From positions 70,307 through 134,306 of the forward strand of contig JAAZZB010000006.1 in NCBI GenBank assembly GCA_014239365.1: DNA of 64,000 nt, written 5' to 3'. A model generated the notes under the pieces. That model worked only from the letters and a program-made list of their open reading frames with translations. It did not search any database and was not told the origin of the DNA. How positions within the stretch are numbered: the stretch's first letter is position 1; each line of letters opens with the position of its first letter. Origin of the DNA: Verrucomicrobiia bacterium (GTDB lineage Bacteria > Verrucomicrobiota > Verrucomicrobiia > Limisphaerales > UBA1100). A program made the translations under genes and the position numbers. This document shows positions 7,860 through 16,763 of the stretch, piece after piece.

Positions 7860-9604
7860 TAGTCCGCCTTGTTGAACGACGCAATGGCCTCATCGGTCAA
7901 GCCCCATTCGCGGAGGGGATCGGGGCCGGGAATGATTTTGCCGGGGTTCATCACGGCTTTGGGGTCGAGGCCGTCTTTGATGGCGCGCACGGCTTTGACG
8001 CCGGTGGGCGAAAGATCGGCCTCAATCCACGGGAGATGCTCCGTGCCGATGGCGTGATGATGGCTAACGGTGCCGCCGTTTTGGAGGAAGGAATCTTCGG
8101 CGGCTTTTTTGATGTAAAGATATTGATCCATCTCGCGGCCTTCGATTTGGCGGCAGCCGAAGGTGAAGTAGAGGCTCGCGCCGGTGTGATAGTTGTGGCT
8201 GATGTGGCAGCCGACCCACGGATCCGCGCCGGTATCACGAATGGCTTGTTGGATGTTGGCGAGGGTTTTGGTGTAAAGATTGTGGAGGTTCTCCCACGTG
8301 GTGGAAGTTTCGCTGACGTCGCCCATCACGCCGCGGTCCATCAAATAATCGCGGACGTGCGGGAAATCATACTTCGCTTCCTTAAAGGAATTGCCCGGAC
8401 CTTCGCCGAGGTTCACGCCGCCGTGCTTTCGGAAAACCCGATTGGATTCCCGCCGCTGCAAATGGAACGTATCGTAATCGCCTTCGTATGCGGTGGTCAT
8501 CATACAGCACTTTGTAAAATCAATGCCTTTGATGTTGCGCAAATACCATTTCATTACCGCGCCGATTTTTTGTTTCAACGGCGACTCCACTTTTTTGAAG
8601 GCCGCGCTCAGGGCCGTTTTGCCCGGATCGTTAAGGCGCGTGATGATCGGCATCGCACCGTGCCGCATGCATTCGTGGATGGCGTGAATGCCACTTTCGA
8701 AATCCGGGAACAACCAACCTTCAAACAATTTATATTCCGGCAAGCGATGCACTTGCATCGTCACCTCGGTGATGACGCCGAGGATGCCTTCGCTGCCCAC
8801 GCACAAACTCCGCACGTCAATTCCATTGGAAGTATTGGGAACCGTGCGCGTGACGATCGTGCCGCTGGGCGTGACCATCCGCACCGCGATGACCATATCC
8901 TCAATCTTGCCGTACTTGTCGCTTTGCATTCCCGCCGAACGCGTGGCCACCCAACCGCCGAGCGTGGAGTGCACAAACGAATCCGGGAAATGCCCAAGCG
9001 TAACGCCTTCCGCCTCAAGCTGTTCCTCCATATGCGGCCCATAAACGCCGGCCTCAATGCGGGCGAGTAGCGATTTTTTATCAACCGCCAACACGCGATG
9101 CATCCGGCACATATCGAGGCTCACAATGAATCGCCCATCGCGATCTTTCGGCTCAATGCAACCGGCGATGTTCGTGCCACCGCCAAACGGAATGAGCACG
9201 GCGTTGTGTTCGTGGGCGGCTTTGACGATGGCCACCACGTCATCTTCGCTCGCGGGATAGACAACGAGATCCGGCGCGAAGTCCACTTGCCCGCGCCGCA
9301 AGCGAAACAAATCGCGAAAGGCTTTTCCGGCGGCATGGATGAGGCGATCTTTTTTGTCGACGGAAAATTGGTCGCCCGAAAGCGCGTCGCGCAACGCCGC
9401 AAGAAAAGGCGCATTCTCTTTCGCCGCGGGCAGATGCACGTCATCAAACTTCACCGGCGGCGTGGGCTCGACTTGTTCCAGCCCCAACTCGCCGCTGAGG
9501 TACGGCCACAGCTTCGGCTTGTCGGCATCGCTGAAGCTCACGTCCTCGTGGCCCCAGCCCCACCATTTCATATGGCGAATTTTGGGTTCGGAAGAATTAG
9601 CCAT
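7859..9604 (-). CDS. Alkyldihydroxyacetonephosphate synthase-like FAD enzyme
   Basis: This 581-residue flavoprotein closely resembles eukaryotic alkylglycerone-phosphate synthase, which swaps the acyl chain of acyl-DHAP for a fatty alcohol to form an ether bond. Supporting features are the N-terminal KWWGWGHED, the FAD-binding PFGGGTNIAG near residue 142, FPDSFVHSTLGGWVATRS near 217, GSEGILGVIT near 275, and the late VSHHHAIG near 520, which matches the AGPS active-site histidine cluster. A C-terminal substrate-binding half of the VAO/PCMH type follows. The family also contains glycolate/lactate oxidases, but the WWGWG opening and the histidine cluster favour AGPS. It overlaps its upstream acyltransferase by 8 nt and the reductase by 1 nt. 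Confidence 0.85.
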   Translation of the reverse strand: MANSSEPKIRHMKWWGWGHEDVSFSDADKPKLWPYLSGELGLEQVEPTPPVKFDDVHLPAAKENAPFLAALRDALSGDQFSVDKKDRLIHAAGKAFRDLFRLRRGQVDFAPDLVVYPASEDDVVAIVKAAHEHNAVLIPFGGGTNIAGCIEPKDRDGRFIVSLDMCRMHRVLAVDKKSLLARIEAGVYGPHMEEQLEAEGVTLGHFPDSFVHSTLGGWVATRSAGMQSDKYGKIEDMVIAVRMVTPSGTIVTRTVPNTSNGIDVRSLCVGSEGILGVITEVTMQVHRLPEYKLFEGWLFPDFESGIHAIHECMRHGAMPIITRLNDPGKTALSAAFKKVESPLKQKIGAVMKWYLRNIKGIDFTKCCMMTTAYEGDYDTFHLQRRESNRVFRKHGGVNLGEGPGNSFKEAKYDFPHVRDYLMDRGVMGDVSETSTTWENLHNLYTKTLANIQQAIRDTGADPWVGCHISHNYHTGASLYFTFGCRQIEGREMDQYLYIKKAAEDSFLQNGGTVSHHHAIGTEHLPWIEADLSPTGVKAVRAIKDGLDPKAVMNPGKIIPGPDPLREWGLTDEAIASFNKAD

Positions 9605-10325
9605 GGAGTTCCTTCAACTTGTGAATGCGTTTTTCCATTTCGCGAGTGATGGCACTATAAATCATTCGACCGCCGCCATGTTCCTCGCGAAAGCGGTTCG
9701 GGTCAATCGCTTCCCCGATATAAACCCGCAATCGCGTGGGCTTGAAAAATTTGCCGCCCTTCGGATACGCGCGGTGCGTGCCGTTGATATAAACCGGCAC
9801 GATGGGCAAACTCAATTCAGTGGCAATCATCGCCGGCCCCTTTTTCATCGGAGCCATCTCGCCGGTTTGCGAGCGCGTGCCTTCAGGATAAATAATGAGG
9901 CTGCGATGGCCGTGGGTGGTGAACTCGCGGCACGCCACCATCAGCTTCACGATGCTCTCGCGATTGGCGCCGCGATCGGCGGGAATGAGATTCATCAGGC
10001 GCGAGAGAAAGCTGTTGCGCTTTTCGTTGTCGAAAAAATAATCCTTCGCCGCCACCATTCCGTATTGTTCGAAATCCTCGCCGCCGGCGTACATCAACGC
10101 GGCGCTGTCCATATGGCTGCAGTGATTGCTGCAAAACATAAACGGCGCGGACGGCAGATTTTCGCGGCCCACCACCTTGAGTGGGCACCACACATTAAAA
10201 AGCACGCGGCAAAACAGCTCGAAAAATTTGTGCCACATCGCCGCCTTGCCGCGCGGCGATTTGCGCAGATAGCCGTACTCCGGCTCGAGTTCCGCCTCTT
10301 TCAGTAATTCCTGAAAGCTCGACAC
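9597..10325 (-). CDS. PlsC-family acyltransferase, possible DHAP or glycerol-3-phosphate acyltransferase
   Basis: A 242-residue PlsC-type enzyme. The H-x4-D box is NHCSHMDS near residue 55, the second block contains IPADRGANRES, and the third is YPEGTRSQTG near 133, followed by LPIVPVYINGTH. A longer reading exists upstream but would lie inside the reductase gene. The GTG at 10325 is preferred because a strong GGGAGG stands 5 nt upstream. The ribosome-binding site overlaps the stop of the HMG-CoA-reductase-like gene, and the 3' end overlaps the AGPS-like gene by 8 nt, so the three genes are translationally coupled. In an ether-lipid route it would supply acyl-DHAP to the AGPS-like enzyme; a plain G3P or LPA acyltransferase is equally possible from sequence alone. 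Confidence 0.85.
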   Translation of the reverse strand: MSSFQELLKEAELEPEYGYLRKSPRGKAAMWHKFFELFCRVLFNVWCPLKVVGRENLPSAPFMFCSNHCSHMDSAALMYAGGEDFEQYGMVAAKDYFFDNEKRNSFLSRLMNLIPADRGANRESIVKLMVACREFTTHGHRSLIIYPEGTRSQTGEMAPMKKGPAMIATELSLPIVPVYINGTHRAYPKGGKFFKPTRLRVYIGEAIDPNRFREEHGGGRMIYSAITREMEKRIHKLKELHG

Positions 10326-10327
10326 GC

Positions 10328-11479
10328 TTACCTCCCGAATTTCGCGTGGGCCTCGGCGAACTCGTTGCTCACGATGGCCCCCGCCAGTGAAATTTCCAGC
10401 GCCAATGCTGACGCACAAATGATCTCCGCCAGTTTGCGCGATGAATGTTCGCCCCCGGCGCAGCCCAATAATTCCAAGTTCGCCCGTTGCGCGTGCAGCC
10501 GCGTGGCCCCGCCCACCGTGCCCACCGTCACGCTCGGCATACTCAGCGTGGCATATAAATCGTCCCCGCGTTTTTCGTACGTCGCAATGCCGATGGCGTT
10601 CTCCGCGACGCACGCGACATCCTGCCCCAACGCGAGATAAAGCGCCGCCAACGCGTTGGCGGTGTGGAGGTTCATCCCCAGCATCCCGGCCATTTGCGAG
10701 CCGAGATGTTTATCGGTAAGCGCTTCGATGAGTTGATCGGCCGTGACGCGCAGTAATTTTTTTAGGATGCGATTGGGAATTTGGAAACTGGCGATGACGT
10801 GATGGCCGCGCCCTTTGATGAGGCTGCGATGCGCGGGGTTTTTGTCCGCATTAAAATTGCTTTCCAGCAAATATCGCAACGGCGTTTCGCCGGAAAGATT
10901 TTCGACAATGTAACGGCACGCGGCATCGGTGCTCAACGTCACCATATTTTGTCCGGCGGCCTCGGCGGTGTGATAAATGAAATCGAGGATGACGCGGTTG
11001 TGGATGATGTGTTTATCGATCCGCAACAGTTTGCCGTGGCGCGTGGTGCTTTCGGCCGCTTTTTTGATGTCGTCATAACGAGCGTCGATGATTTTGAGAA
11101 AAGCCATCGCCTCTTCGATTTCATCAAACCGAAACACCGGCGCGCGCGAAAGTTCCTGCTTCACGTGGCGCGTCTTGATGCCGCCCGCGCGATGGGTCAG
11201 ATAAAATCCGCGCGTCATCGAAAGGCTCAGCGTGCCCTCCACCGTGCACAGCGGCACATAAAAATCTCCCTGCGCGTAAGTGCCGTCGATTTTCAACGGG
11301 CCCGAAATGCTCAACGGCAGACCAACAAAGCCCACGTGATTTTCGATGAGCCCCTTGAGATTTTCCGGATCATCCAGCGCAAACGCCGGCATCGCGTGCC
11401 CCGTCTGCTCCTCCAGCCATTGCTGGCGCGCCTCGGTATCCGCTTGGGCGTACCCGCGCGGTGGTGTCAATTTATTCAT
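10328..11479 (-). CDS. HMG-CoA reductase-like enzyme (class I type)
   Basis: This 383-residue protein aligns by eye with class I 3-hydroxy-3-methylglutaryl-CoA reductases, which use two NAD(P)H to turn a CoA thioester into a primary alcohol. The catalytic set is present: Glu in CTVEGTL (residue 81), Lys in NADKNPAH (213), Asp in LGQDVAC (287) and a C-terminal His in FAEAHAKFGR (378). Supporting motifs are ENHVGFVGLPL (46-56), GQNMVT (176-181) and GTVGGAT (320-326). The ATG at 11479 is chosen over an upstream TTG. It has no membrane domain. Most Verrucomicrobiota are thought to make isoprenoids without mevalonate, and the gene sits directly before ether-lipid-like genes, so the true substrate may not be HMG-CoA. 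Confidence 0.85.
   Translation of the reverse strand: MNKLTPPRGYAQADTEARQQWLEEQTGHAMPAFALDDPENLKGLIENHVGFVGLPLSISGPLKIDGTYAQGDFYVPLCTVEGTLSLSMTRGFYLTHRAGGIKTRHVKQELSRAPVFRFDEIEEAMAFLKIIDARYDDIKKAAESTTRHGKLLRIDKHIIHNRVILDFIYHTAEAAGQNMVTLSTDAACRYIVENLSGETPLRYLLESNFNADKNPAHRSLIKGRGHHVIASFQIPNRILKKLLRVTADQLIEALTDKHLGSQMAGMLGMNLHTANALAALYLALGQDVACVAENAIGIATYEKRGDDLYATLSMPSVTVGTVGGATRLHAQRANLELLGCAGGEHSSRKLAEIICASALALEISLAGAIVSNEFAEAHAKFGR
10331..10336 (-). promoter_or_regulatory. Shine-Dalgarno overlapping the upstream stop codon
   Basis: GGGAGG on the minus strand lies 5 nt before the GTG at 10325. It includes the last coding bases of the HMG-CoA-reductase-like gene, whose TAA stop is 10328-10330. 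It fixes the acyltransferase start and shows coupling. Confidence 0.75.
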
Positions 11480-11576
11480 AGTGTTGGCCAAAACCGCCCG
11501 AAAAAGCGGGCCCGCGGCGTTGGGTCGCTCATCGCGGATGCGGGCAATCTAGCGACAAAACCCCGTCAGTCCAGCA

Positions 11577-13889
11577 TTACTTGCCCATCTTGCCCGCATC
11601 ACGCCCCAGCCACGCCGGCAACAAACCCAGCGCCGCCACCAACGCCCCCGCCAAACCCGCCGCCAACAGCAACCCAAAATGCACCACCGGCGGAAAGGAC
11701 GCGAATGCGAACACACACAAAATCCCTCCCAGGATCACCGTGGTGCAAACGATTGGCCGGCACTTCACCTCCAACGTTTCCTTCAACGCCGCATTGCCGT
11801 CCAGCCCGCGCGCGCGCGCCATCCGCCAGTGCGTGATGAAATGAATCGTGTCGTCCACCGCAATCCCAAAGGCCACCGCCGCCACCATGATGGTGATCGC
11901 GTTCAAGGGCACGCCGGCGAAGCCCTGCAGCGCCACCACCAACCCCACCGGCAGCACGTTGATGAACAGCGCAATGAGCGCCAGCGACAGCGACCGCCAA
12001 ATCACCACCAACGCCAACCCCACCAACGCGCACGTGATGCCCGCCGTACTCGTTTGGCTGTCCACGATCACGCGATCCGCCTCGAGGACTTCATGGATGC
12101 CTTGCGTGGCCGAGATCCCAATCGTCGCATTCGGTCGTGCATCGGCCAGTTCCCGCACCAACGAATGAATCATCGTGATATATTCCTCCGCCGCCATAAA
12201 GCGCGTGCGGACGTACAAATACGTTTTACGTTTTCCTTCATCAAACAGGATGTCCATCAACGGCAGCATTTCCTCGAACGCTTCCGAGCTAAGGATGCTC
12301 AACATATTCGGCTTCAACAATTTCTCGGCCATCACGCGCACCAGCGTTGACTCATCATCCACCGCCGCGTGATAGATCTGATCCAACACCCACGGGTAAA
12401 CATAAGCCACCTCCACTTCCTCGTGCGCGATGGCAATTGCCCGCGCGCGGTTCAAAAACTCCACAAACTTTTTGTCACTCACGCCGTCCGCCCGGCCGGA
12501 ATCAATCTCGATGCGCAGCACATTGATGCCGCCACATTCGCGATCGCACAGTTCCACCACTTGCCGCGTGGGACTTGCCGGCTCCAGAAATTCCGTGGCG
12601 CGAATATCCGTGCGCACCTTTGACCAACCCCAAACCATCGCGCCCACCAGCAGCAACGTGCCCACCGCAATCGCCGGACGCCACCGGCGCACCCGGTCCA
12701 GCCACCGCCCGTAATCCAGCGGTAACGTCTTTTCTCGAACCGCCGCGGACACATTGCCCGCGTGCAGAAAACGCAATAGCATCAACGCCGGACCGAAGGT
12801 GATGGAGAACATCAAAATCATTCCCGCGCCGCCGATGAACCCGAATTCACGAATCGACGGCACCTCGCTGGCCATCAACGAAAATAATCCCGCCGCCGTG
12901 GTCAGTCCCGCGAAGGCGCTGCTGCGGAATACTGTTTCGAACACCGCCCGCACCGCGTCCTCCGCCGACTGCCCCGCGTTGCGGGCGCGTTGATACGCCG
13001 TGCCCACGTGAATGAGCATCGCCAAATGCAGGCCCGTGAGCAGCGGAAAAAGCATCACCGTAAACACGTTTGCCTTGTCGCTAATCAGCGTGATCAATCC
13101 CGGCAACGCCGCCAAGCCCAGCACTTGTGCGAGCAACACCGCCAGCACCATCCACAACGAACACCGAAACGTCAGCAACAACACCCCCAACAAAACCGCC
13201 GAAGCGATGGGCAGGAACAGCCGCATATCCCTCCACAGCGTCAGCCGAATTTCCTCCTCCGCGTGCGGGGCGGACAACACTTGAAATCGCTGCCCCATTC
13301 CCGCAAACGGCGCCAGCGTGGCATTGATGGACTCCACGTATTTTTGGTTGGACTCCGAAGTGCTGACGTCCGCCTCGCACATCAGCCACATCATCGCGCG
13401 GCGGTTGTCCGGCGTGACCAAAAAATTTTGCAGCAACGGCAGCCGATCCTTGCAATACCCGCGCGCCGTTTCCAACTCCGCCTCGCTCAAGCCCGCGATC
13501 AATGGCTGCATTTTCAACGGCGGCACCGACGTCAACGCCACCTCCGGACGAAACGGTGGATACACCAAACTCAAGGCATGATAAACATGCGGATTGGCCA
13601 TGCACGCCGTGCTGATCTCCCGCAGGCGCACGATCGATTCCGGCGCGAACACATCGTCGAACTCCACCACCACCAGCGCAAACACGAGGTTGTCCTCCAC
13701 CTGCGCCATCCGGCTGTTGACCGACTTGTACCCCTCCAAGCTGCGTTGATCGCCCGAAAGCAGCACCTCCAAATCCGCCCCCAACTTGAAATGATCCATC
13801 CGCCCAATCAGCCCCATGCAAACCAGCGCCACCAGCACGGCCCACAACCGAAACGGATCAAGATTGAATTTTCCCTTCGGAACCTCCAC
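11577..13889 (-). CDS. MMPL/RND-family transporter (sterol-sensing-domain type)
   Basis: This 770-residue inner-membrane protein has the RND layout. One N-terminal helix is followed by a periplasmic loop (about residues 35-210), then a five- to six-helix bundle (about 220-380) with the conserved acidic/GAG region (FGFIGGAGMILMF). A short basic segment, another single helix and a second loop (about 430-590) come next, followed by the second bundle with FGIAVDDTIHF near 690, the family's proton-relay helix. The start is a GTG at 13889. Length and single-chain design match MmpL/HpnN-like lipid exporters rather than AcrB. It opens the operon whose later genes act on lipids, so export of the operon's product is a reasonable inference. 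Confidence 0.85.
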   Translation of the reverse strand: MEVPKGKFNLDPFRLWAVLVALVCMGLIGRMDHFKLGADLEVLLSGDQRSLEGYKSVNSRMAQVEDNLVFALVVVEFDDVFAPESIVRLREISTACMANPHVYHALSLVYPPFRPEVALTSVPPLKMQPLIAGLSEAELETARGYCKDRLPLLQNFLVTPDNRRAMMWLMCEADVSTSESNQKYVESINATLAPFAGMGQRFQVLSAPHAEEEIRLTLWRDMRLFLPIASAVLLGVLLLTFRCSLWMVLAVLLAQVLGLAALPGLITLISDKANVFTVMLFPLLTGLHLAMLIHVGTAYQRARNAGQSAEDAVRAVFETVFRSSAFAGLTTAAGLFSLMASEVPSIREFGFIGGAGMILMFSITFGPALMLLRFLHAGNVSAAVREKTLPLDYGRWLDRVRRWRPAIAVGTLLLVGAMVWGWSKVRTDIRATEFLEPASPTRQVVELCDRECGGINVLRIEIDSGRADGVSDKKFVEFLNRARAIAIAHEEVEVAYVYPWVLDQIYHAAVDDESTLVRVMAEKLLKPNMLSILSSEAFEEMLPLMDILFDEGKRKTYLYVRTRFMAAEEYITMIHSLVRELADARPNATIGISATQGIHEVLEADRVIVDSQTSTAGITCALVGLALVVIWRSLSLALIALFINVLPVGLVVALQGFAGVPLNAITIMVAAVAFGIAVDDTIHFITHWRMARARGLDGNAALKETLEVKCRPIVCTTVILGGILCVFAFASFPPVVHFGLLLAAGLAGALVAALGLLPAWLGRDAGKMGK

Positions 13890-13962
13890 GGCGGCTCTTC
13901 TACAACGCGCAAGCAGCCAATTCGACTATTTTTTGCCCCGCAACTCCAGCACCGCCATCGCT

Positions 13963-14032
13963 AACCACAGATTTCGCAGATTACACAGATAACCCCAAAA
14001 AAAATCTGCGCTCATCTGCGTAATCTGCGGTT
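13963..14032. repeat. Inverted repeat (CCACAGATTACGCAGAT family), copy 2
   Basis: Arms at 13963-13990 and 14004-14032 pair with few mismatches (AACCACAGATTTCGCAGATT against AATCTGCGTAATCTGCGGTT). This is the same family as 2600-2665. It ends 8 nt before the stop of the Sel1 gene and lies upstream of the MMPL gene. Confidence 0.85.
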
Positions 14033-14040
14033 CAAAAAAA

Positions 14041-15822
14041 TCAAGCCGCCAAGTGAGCGCGGGAGATTTGTTGGGCTTGGGCGATTTGCTCGGGGGTCAT
14101 GCAGCGGGCGGTGTGGCGTTTGTTTTTCTCGGCGATTTCCAGGCCGTGCGATGAGGCGCGGTTGAACCACACGTACGCGAGCACGTAATCCTCCGGCACG
14201 CCGCGTCCGCGCAAATAGCAATCGGCCAAAATCAATTGGGCCTCGGGCACTTCCTGCGCGGCGGCGAGCTGGCACCACTTGGCCGCTTCGCCGGCATCCG
14301 CGTCCACGCCTTCGCCGTGATGATAGAGCGTCGCCAACACGTGCTGCGCCACGGCGTGCCCTTGCTTGGCGGCTTGGCGATACCACGTGACGGCTTGATC
14401 CAAATTAGCCTCCGTGCCGCGACCGAGGTGCAGCATCACGGCGAGATTATATTGCGCCCGCGCCAAACCTTGATCCGCCGCCAACTCGTACCAGCGCAAA
14501 GCCGAAGTAAAATTCTGTTCCGTGCCGCGTCCCTGTTCGTGGAACGCGCCCAGATTGCACTGGGCGCTGGCGATGCTTTGTTCGGCCGCGAGCTTGTAAT
14601 ACTTGAGCGCTTTGACGTCATCGGCGGGCACGCCACGTCCGCGTGCGTGCATTGCGCCGAGGTTAAACTGCGCCGCCGCGTGGCCGGCATCGGCGGCGAG
14701 CGTGTACCAATCGGCGGCTTCCGTGAGATTTTCTGGAACGCCATCGCCGCGCTCGAGGCTGACCGCCAGCCGATACTGCGCTTCATTCACGCCGCCTTCG
14801 GCGGCTTTGCGCAGCCACTTCACAGCGGCCGCCGCATCGCGCGGCAGCGCCACGCCGTCATCCAGCGCGCGCCCGAGTAGCCATTGCGCCTCGGTGTGAT
14901 CGGCGGTGGCGGCTTGTTCCAGCCATTGCGCGGCTTCGGGCGAATGCGCTTCGAGTAAGTTACGGCCAAGATTGAATTGCGCGGGCAAGCAATTTTGTTC
15001 CGCCGCGCGGCGATACCATTCCATGGCTTCGCCGGCATCCGCATCCACGCCGATGCCTTCGGCAAGGCAACGACCCAAATTATTTTGTGCAGCGGCGTGG
15101 CCGACTTCGGCGGCGGCGCGATACCAACGTGTGGTTTCCGTTTTGTCGGCATCCTCTTCAGCCGCCAACAAATCGGCCAAGTGCGCCTGGGCGGCGGCGT
15201 GATTTTTCTCGGCGGCTTTGGTGAGCCATTCCTTGGCGACTTCCAAATCTTTTTCCGCGCCACGCCCTTGCGCGCAGCGAAGGCCGAGGTTGAATTGCGC
15301 GGCGGTGTTGCCTTGCTCGGCGGCTTTGCGGAACCAACCGACGGCTTGGGCTTCATCGGCGTCCACGCCGGTGCCTTCGGAAAAGCATACGCCCAAATTA
15401 TTTTGTGCCAACGCGAAGCCTTGCTCGGCGGCTTTCGTTAGCAACGCCGCGCCTTCGGATTCGTTGGCGGACACGCCGTTGCCGCGCACGAGCCGCCAGC
15501 CGAGGATGGCTTGGGCGCGCGCGTAGCCGAGCTCGGCGGCTTTACGATACCACTTGAGCGCGGCTTTGAGATCGGGCGCGCCGAGCGCATCGCTGGTGTA
15601 CAGAAGGGCGAGATTATTCATCGCGGGCGGGAAGTCGCGCTTGGCGGCTTTGCGATACCATTTCTCGGCCTCCTTGAGATCGCCCTCGCCGCCGTCGCCG
15701 TCACCATTGGCAAGCTTCACGGCGAGCGTAAATTGCGCTTTGAGCACGCCATCTTTGGCTTGCGAGCGCAATTCTTTCAGTTCCGCTTTGGCGGATTTTT
15801 CTGCCTGTTTGTCTTCGGCCAT
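14041..15822 (-). CDS. Long Sel1-repeat protein (about 14 repeats)
   Basis: The 593-residue product consists almost wholly of Sel1-like repeats of 36-37 residues from about residue 30 to 570, with the usual A-x2-G-x-A-x-A-Q-x-N-L-G-x2-Y/F...G-x-G-V pattern (e.g. HAAAQNNLGRCLAEGIGV). Such solenoids bind partner proteins. The start is the ATG at 15822; there is no signal peptide, membrane segment or catalytic domain, so it is probably a cytoplasmic scaffold. The repeats are similar in DNA as well as in protein, which makes repeat-number change by recombination likely. The upstream gap 15823-16059 holds no further gene I can support. Confidence 0.9.
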   Translation of the reverse strand: MAEDKQAEKSAKAELKELRSQAKDGVLKAQFTLAVKLANGDGDGGEGDLKEAEKWYRKAAKRDFPPAMNNLALLYTSDALGAPDLKAALKWYRKAAELGYARAQAILGWRLVRGNGVSANESEGAALLTKAAEQGFALAQNNLGVCFSEGTGVDADEAQAVGWFRKAAEQGNTAAQFNLGLRCAQGRGAEKDLEVAKEWLTKAAEKNHAAAQAHLADLLAAEEDADKTETTRWYRAAAEVGHAAAQNNLGRCLAEGIGVDADAGEAMEWYRRAAEQNCLPAQFNLGRNLLEAHSPEAAQWLEQAATADHTEAQWLLGRALDDGVALPRDAAAAVKWLRKAAEGGVNEAQYRLAVSLERGDGVPENLTEAADWYTLAADAGHAAAQFNLGAMHARGRGVPADDVKALKYYKLAAEQSIASAQCNLGAFHEQGRGTEQNFTSALRWYELAADQGLARAQYNLAVMLHLGRGTEANLDQAVTWYRQAAKQGHAVAQHVLATLYHHGEGVDADAGEAAKWCQLAAAQEVPEAQLILADCYLRGRGVPEDYVLAYVWFNRASSHGLEIAEKNKRHTARCMTPEQIAQAQQISRAHLAA

Positions 15823-16059
15823 CAGTGCAGCTGGTATTTTTCGCCGCGGCAACAAATGGATTGCACGCGGAAAACGGTCGTTTTTACCCGTTTTTCACGC
15901 GAAAAGCCAGTCATTCTCCTTGGCGAATGTATTTGGAAAAATAGAGCAACACTTGTGCCAAAGTCTGTTTTTTCCTGAAAAACCCACAAAAAACCCCGCC
16001 GCCCGCCGAAGCGAGGGGGGGGAAACAGGCAGGTTGGGTAACCCGTGATTGTCTGTTTT

Positions 16060-16761
16060 CTAATTCTTTTTGCCGCCCTTGCCGCCACGCTTTTGGCGTT
16101 TGAGGCGGGTATCGAACGTTTCCACTTCGCCATCACCATCGACCACTTTGATGATGGCCAAGCCGGTTGGGGTAGTGACAAAATCCACGGTGGCATCCTC
16201 TTCACCTTCCTCGTCTTTGGCCTTCACCGTGGCGCGCAGACCGCGCTCGGTGGCTTTCCATTTGCCAACGTAGATGGGACCGCCTTTCAAATCTTCGCAG
16301 GGGGTGACGGTGAATGCGCCATCGGGTTTCACTTGCACAGAGAGATGCTCTTCATCGAACCATCCAACGTAGACACCCGCTGGCCCTTTTTCGGCCAATC
16401 GTTTGTTGCGCTTGAATTGGGGCATTCCGAATTCATCCACTTCGCCACCGGGTGAGATCACTTTCACCAGCGCGAGGTCACCGTTATCCACCGTGAACAC
16501 GACTGTGCCTTCGTCGCCGGTGGGGTCTTTGAGCTTGGCGGTGAGGGTGTTGCCGTCGCGCTTCCACGTGCCGCGCATTGTGAACTTGGGGCGCTCGGCG
16601 CTGGGCCGGACGATGATGGAGCCATCGGCTTTGAGAATGGCGGTGGCGAGTTCGCCTTCGATTTCGCCTTTGTAAGTGCCGGCGATGGGCGGTGCTTTTT
16701 TGTCCGCACCTAACGCAATGAATGCGATGAGGCTGAACAGAGTGAAGAGTTTTGTTTTCAT
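16060..16761 (-). CDS. Secreted hypothetical protein
   Basis: This 233-residue protein has a clear signal peptide (MKTKLFTLFSLIAFIALGAD). Two similar beta-rich halves follow, each resembling a lipocalin-like or TIGR03067-like small barrel: the first around IAGTYKGEIEGE and GTWKRDGNTLTAKLKD, the second around AGVYVGWFDEEHLSVQV and VGKWKATERGLRATVKA. Each half ends with a similar I-K-V-x-x-x-G-E-V-x-x-F phrase. The tail is lysine-rich (RQKRGGKGGKKN). It starts 2 nt after the stop of the Gfo/Idh gene with GGGAG about 8 nt upstream of the ATG, so the two are co-translated. The function is unknown. Confidence 0.75.
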   Translation of the reverse strand: MKTKLFTLFSLIAFIALGADKKAPPIAGTYKGEIEGELATAILKADGSIIVRPSAERPKFTMRGTWKRDGNTLTAKLKDPTGDEGTVVFTVDNGDLALVKVISPGGEVDEFGMPQFKRNKRLAEKGPAGVYVGWFDEEHLSVQVKPDGAFTVTPCEDLKGGPIYVGKWKATERGLRATVKAKDEEGEEDATVDFVTTPTGLAIIKVVDGDGEVETFDTRLKRQKRGGKGGKKN

Positions 16762-16763
16762 TT

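Noticed and set aside
8036..9070. Open frame opposite the AGPS-like gene, 344 codons
   Set aside because: The minus-strand frame carries FAD-binding and histidine-cluster motifs; this one has none.
10326..10613. Upstream extension of the acyltransferase at 9597-10325
   Set aside because: The extra residues would be read inside the HMG-CoA-reductase-like gene and show Gly/Arg-rich shadow composition; the GTG with GGGAGG is the better start.
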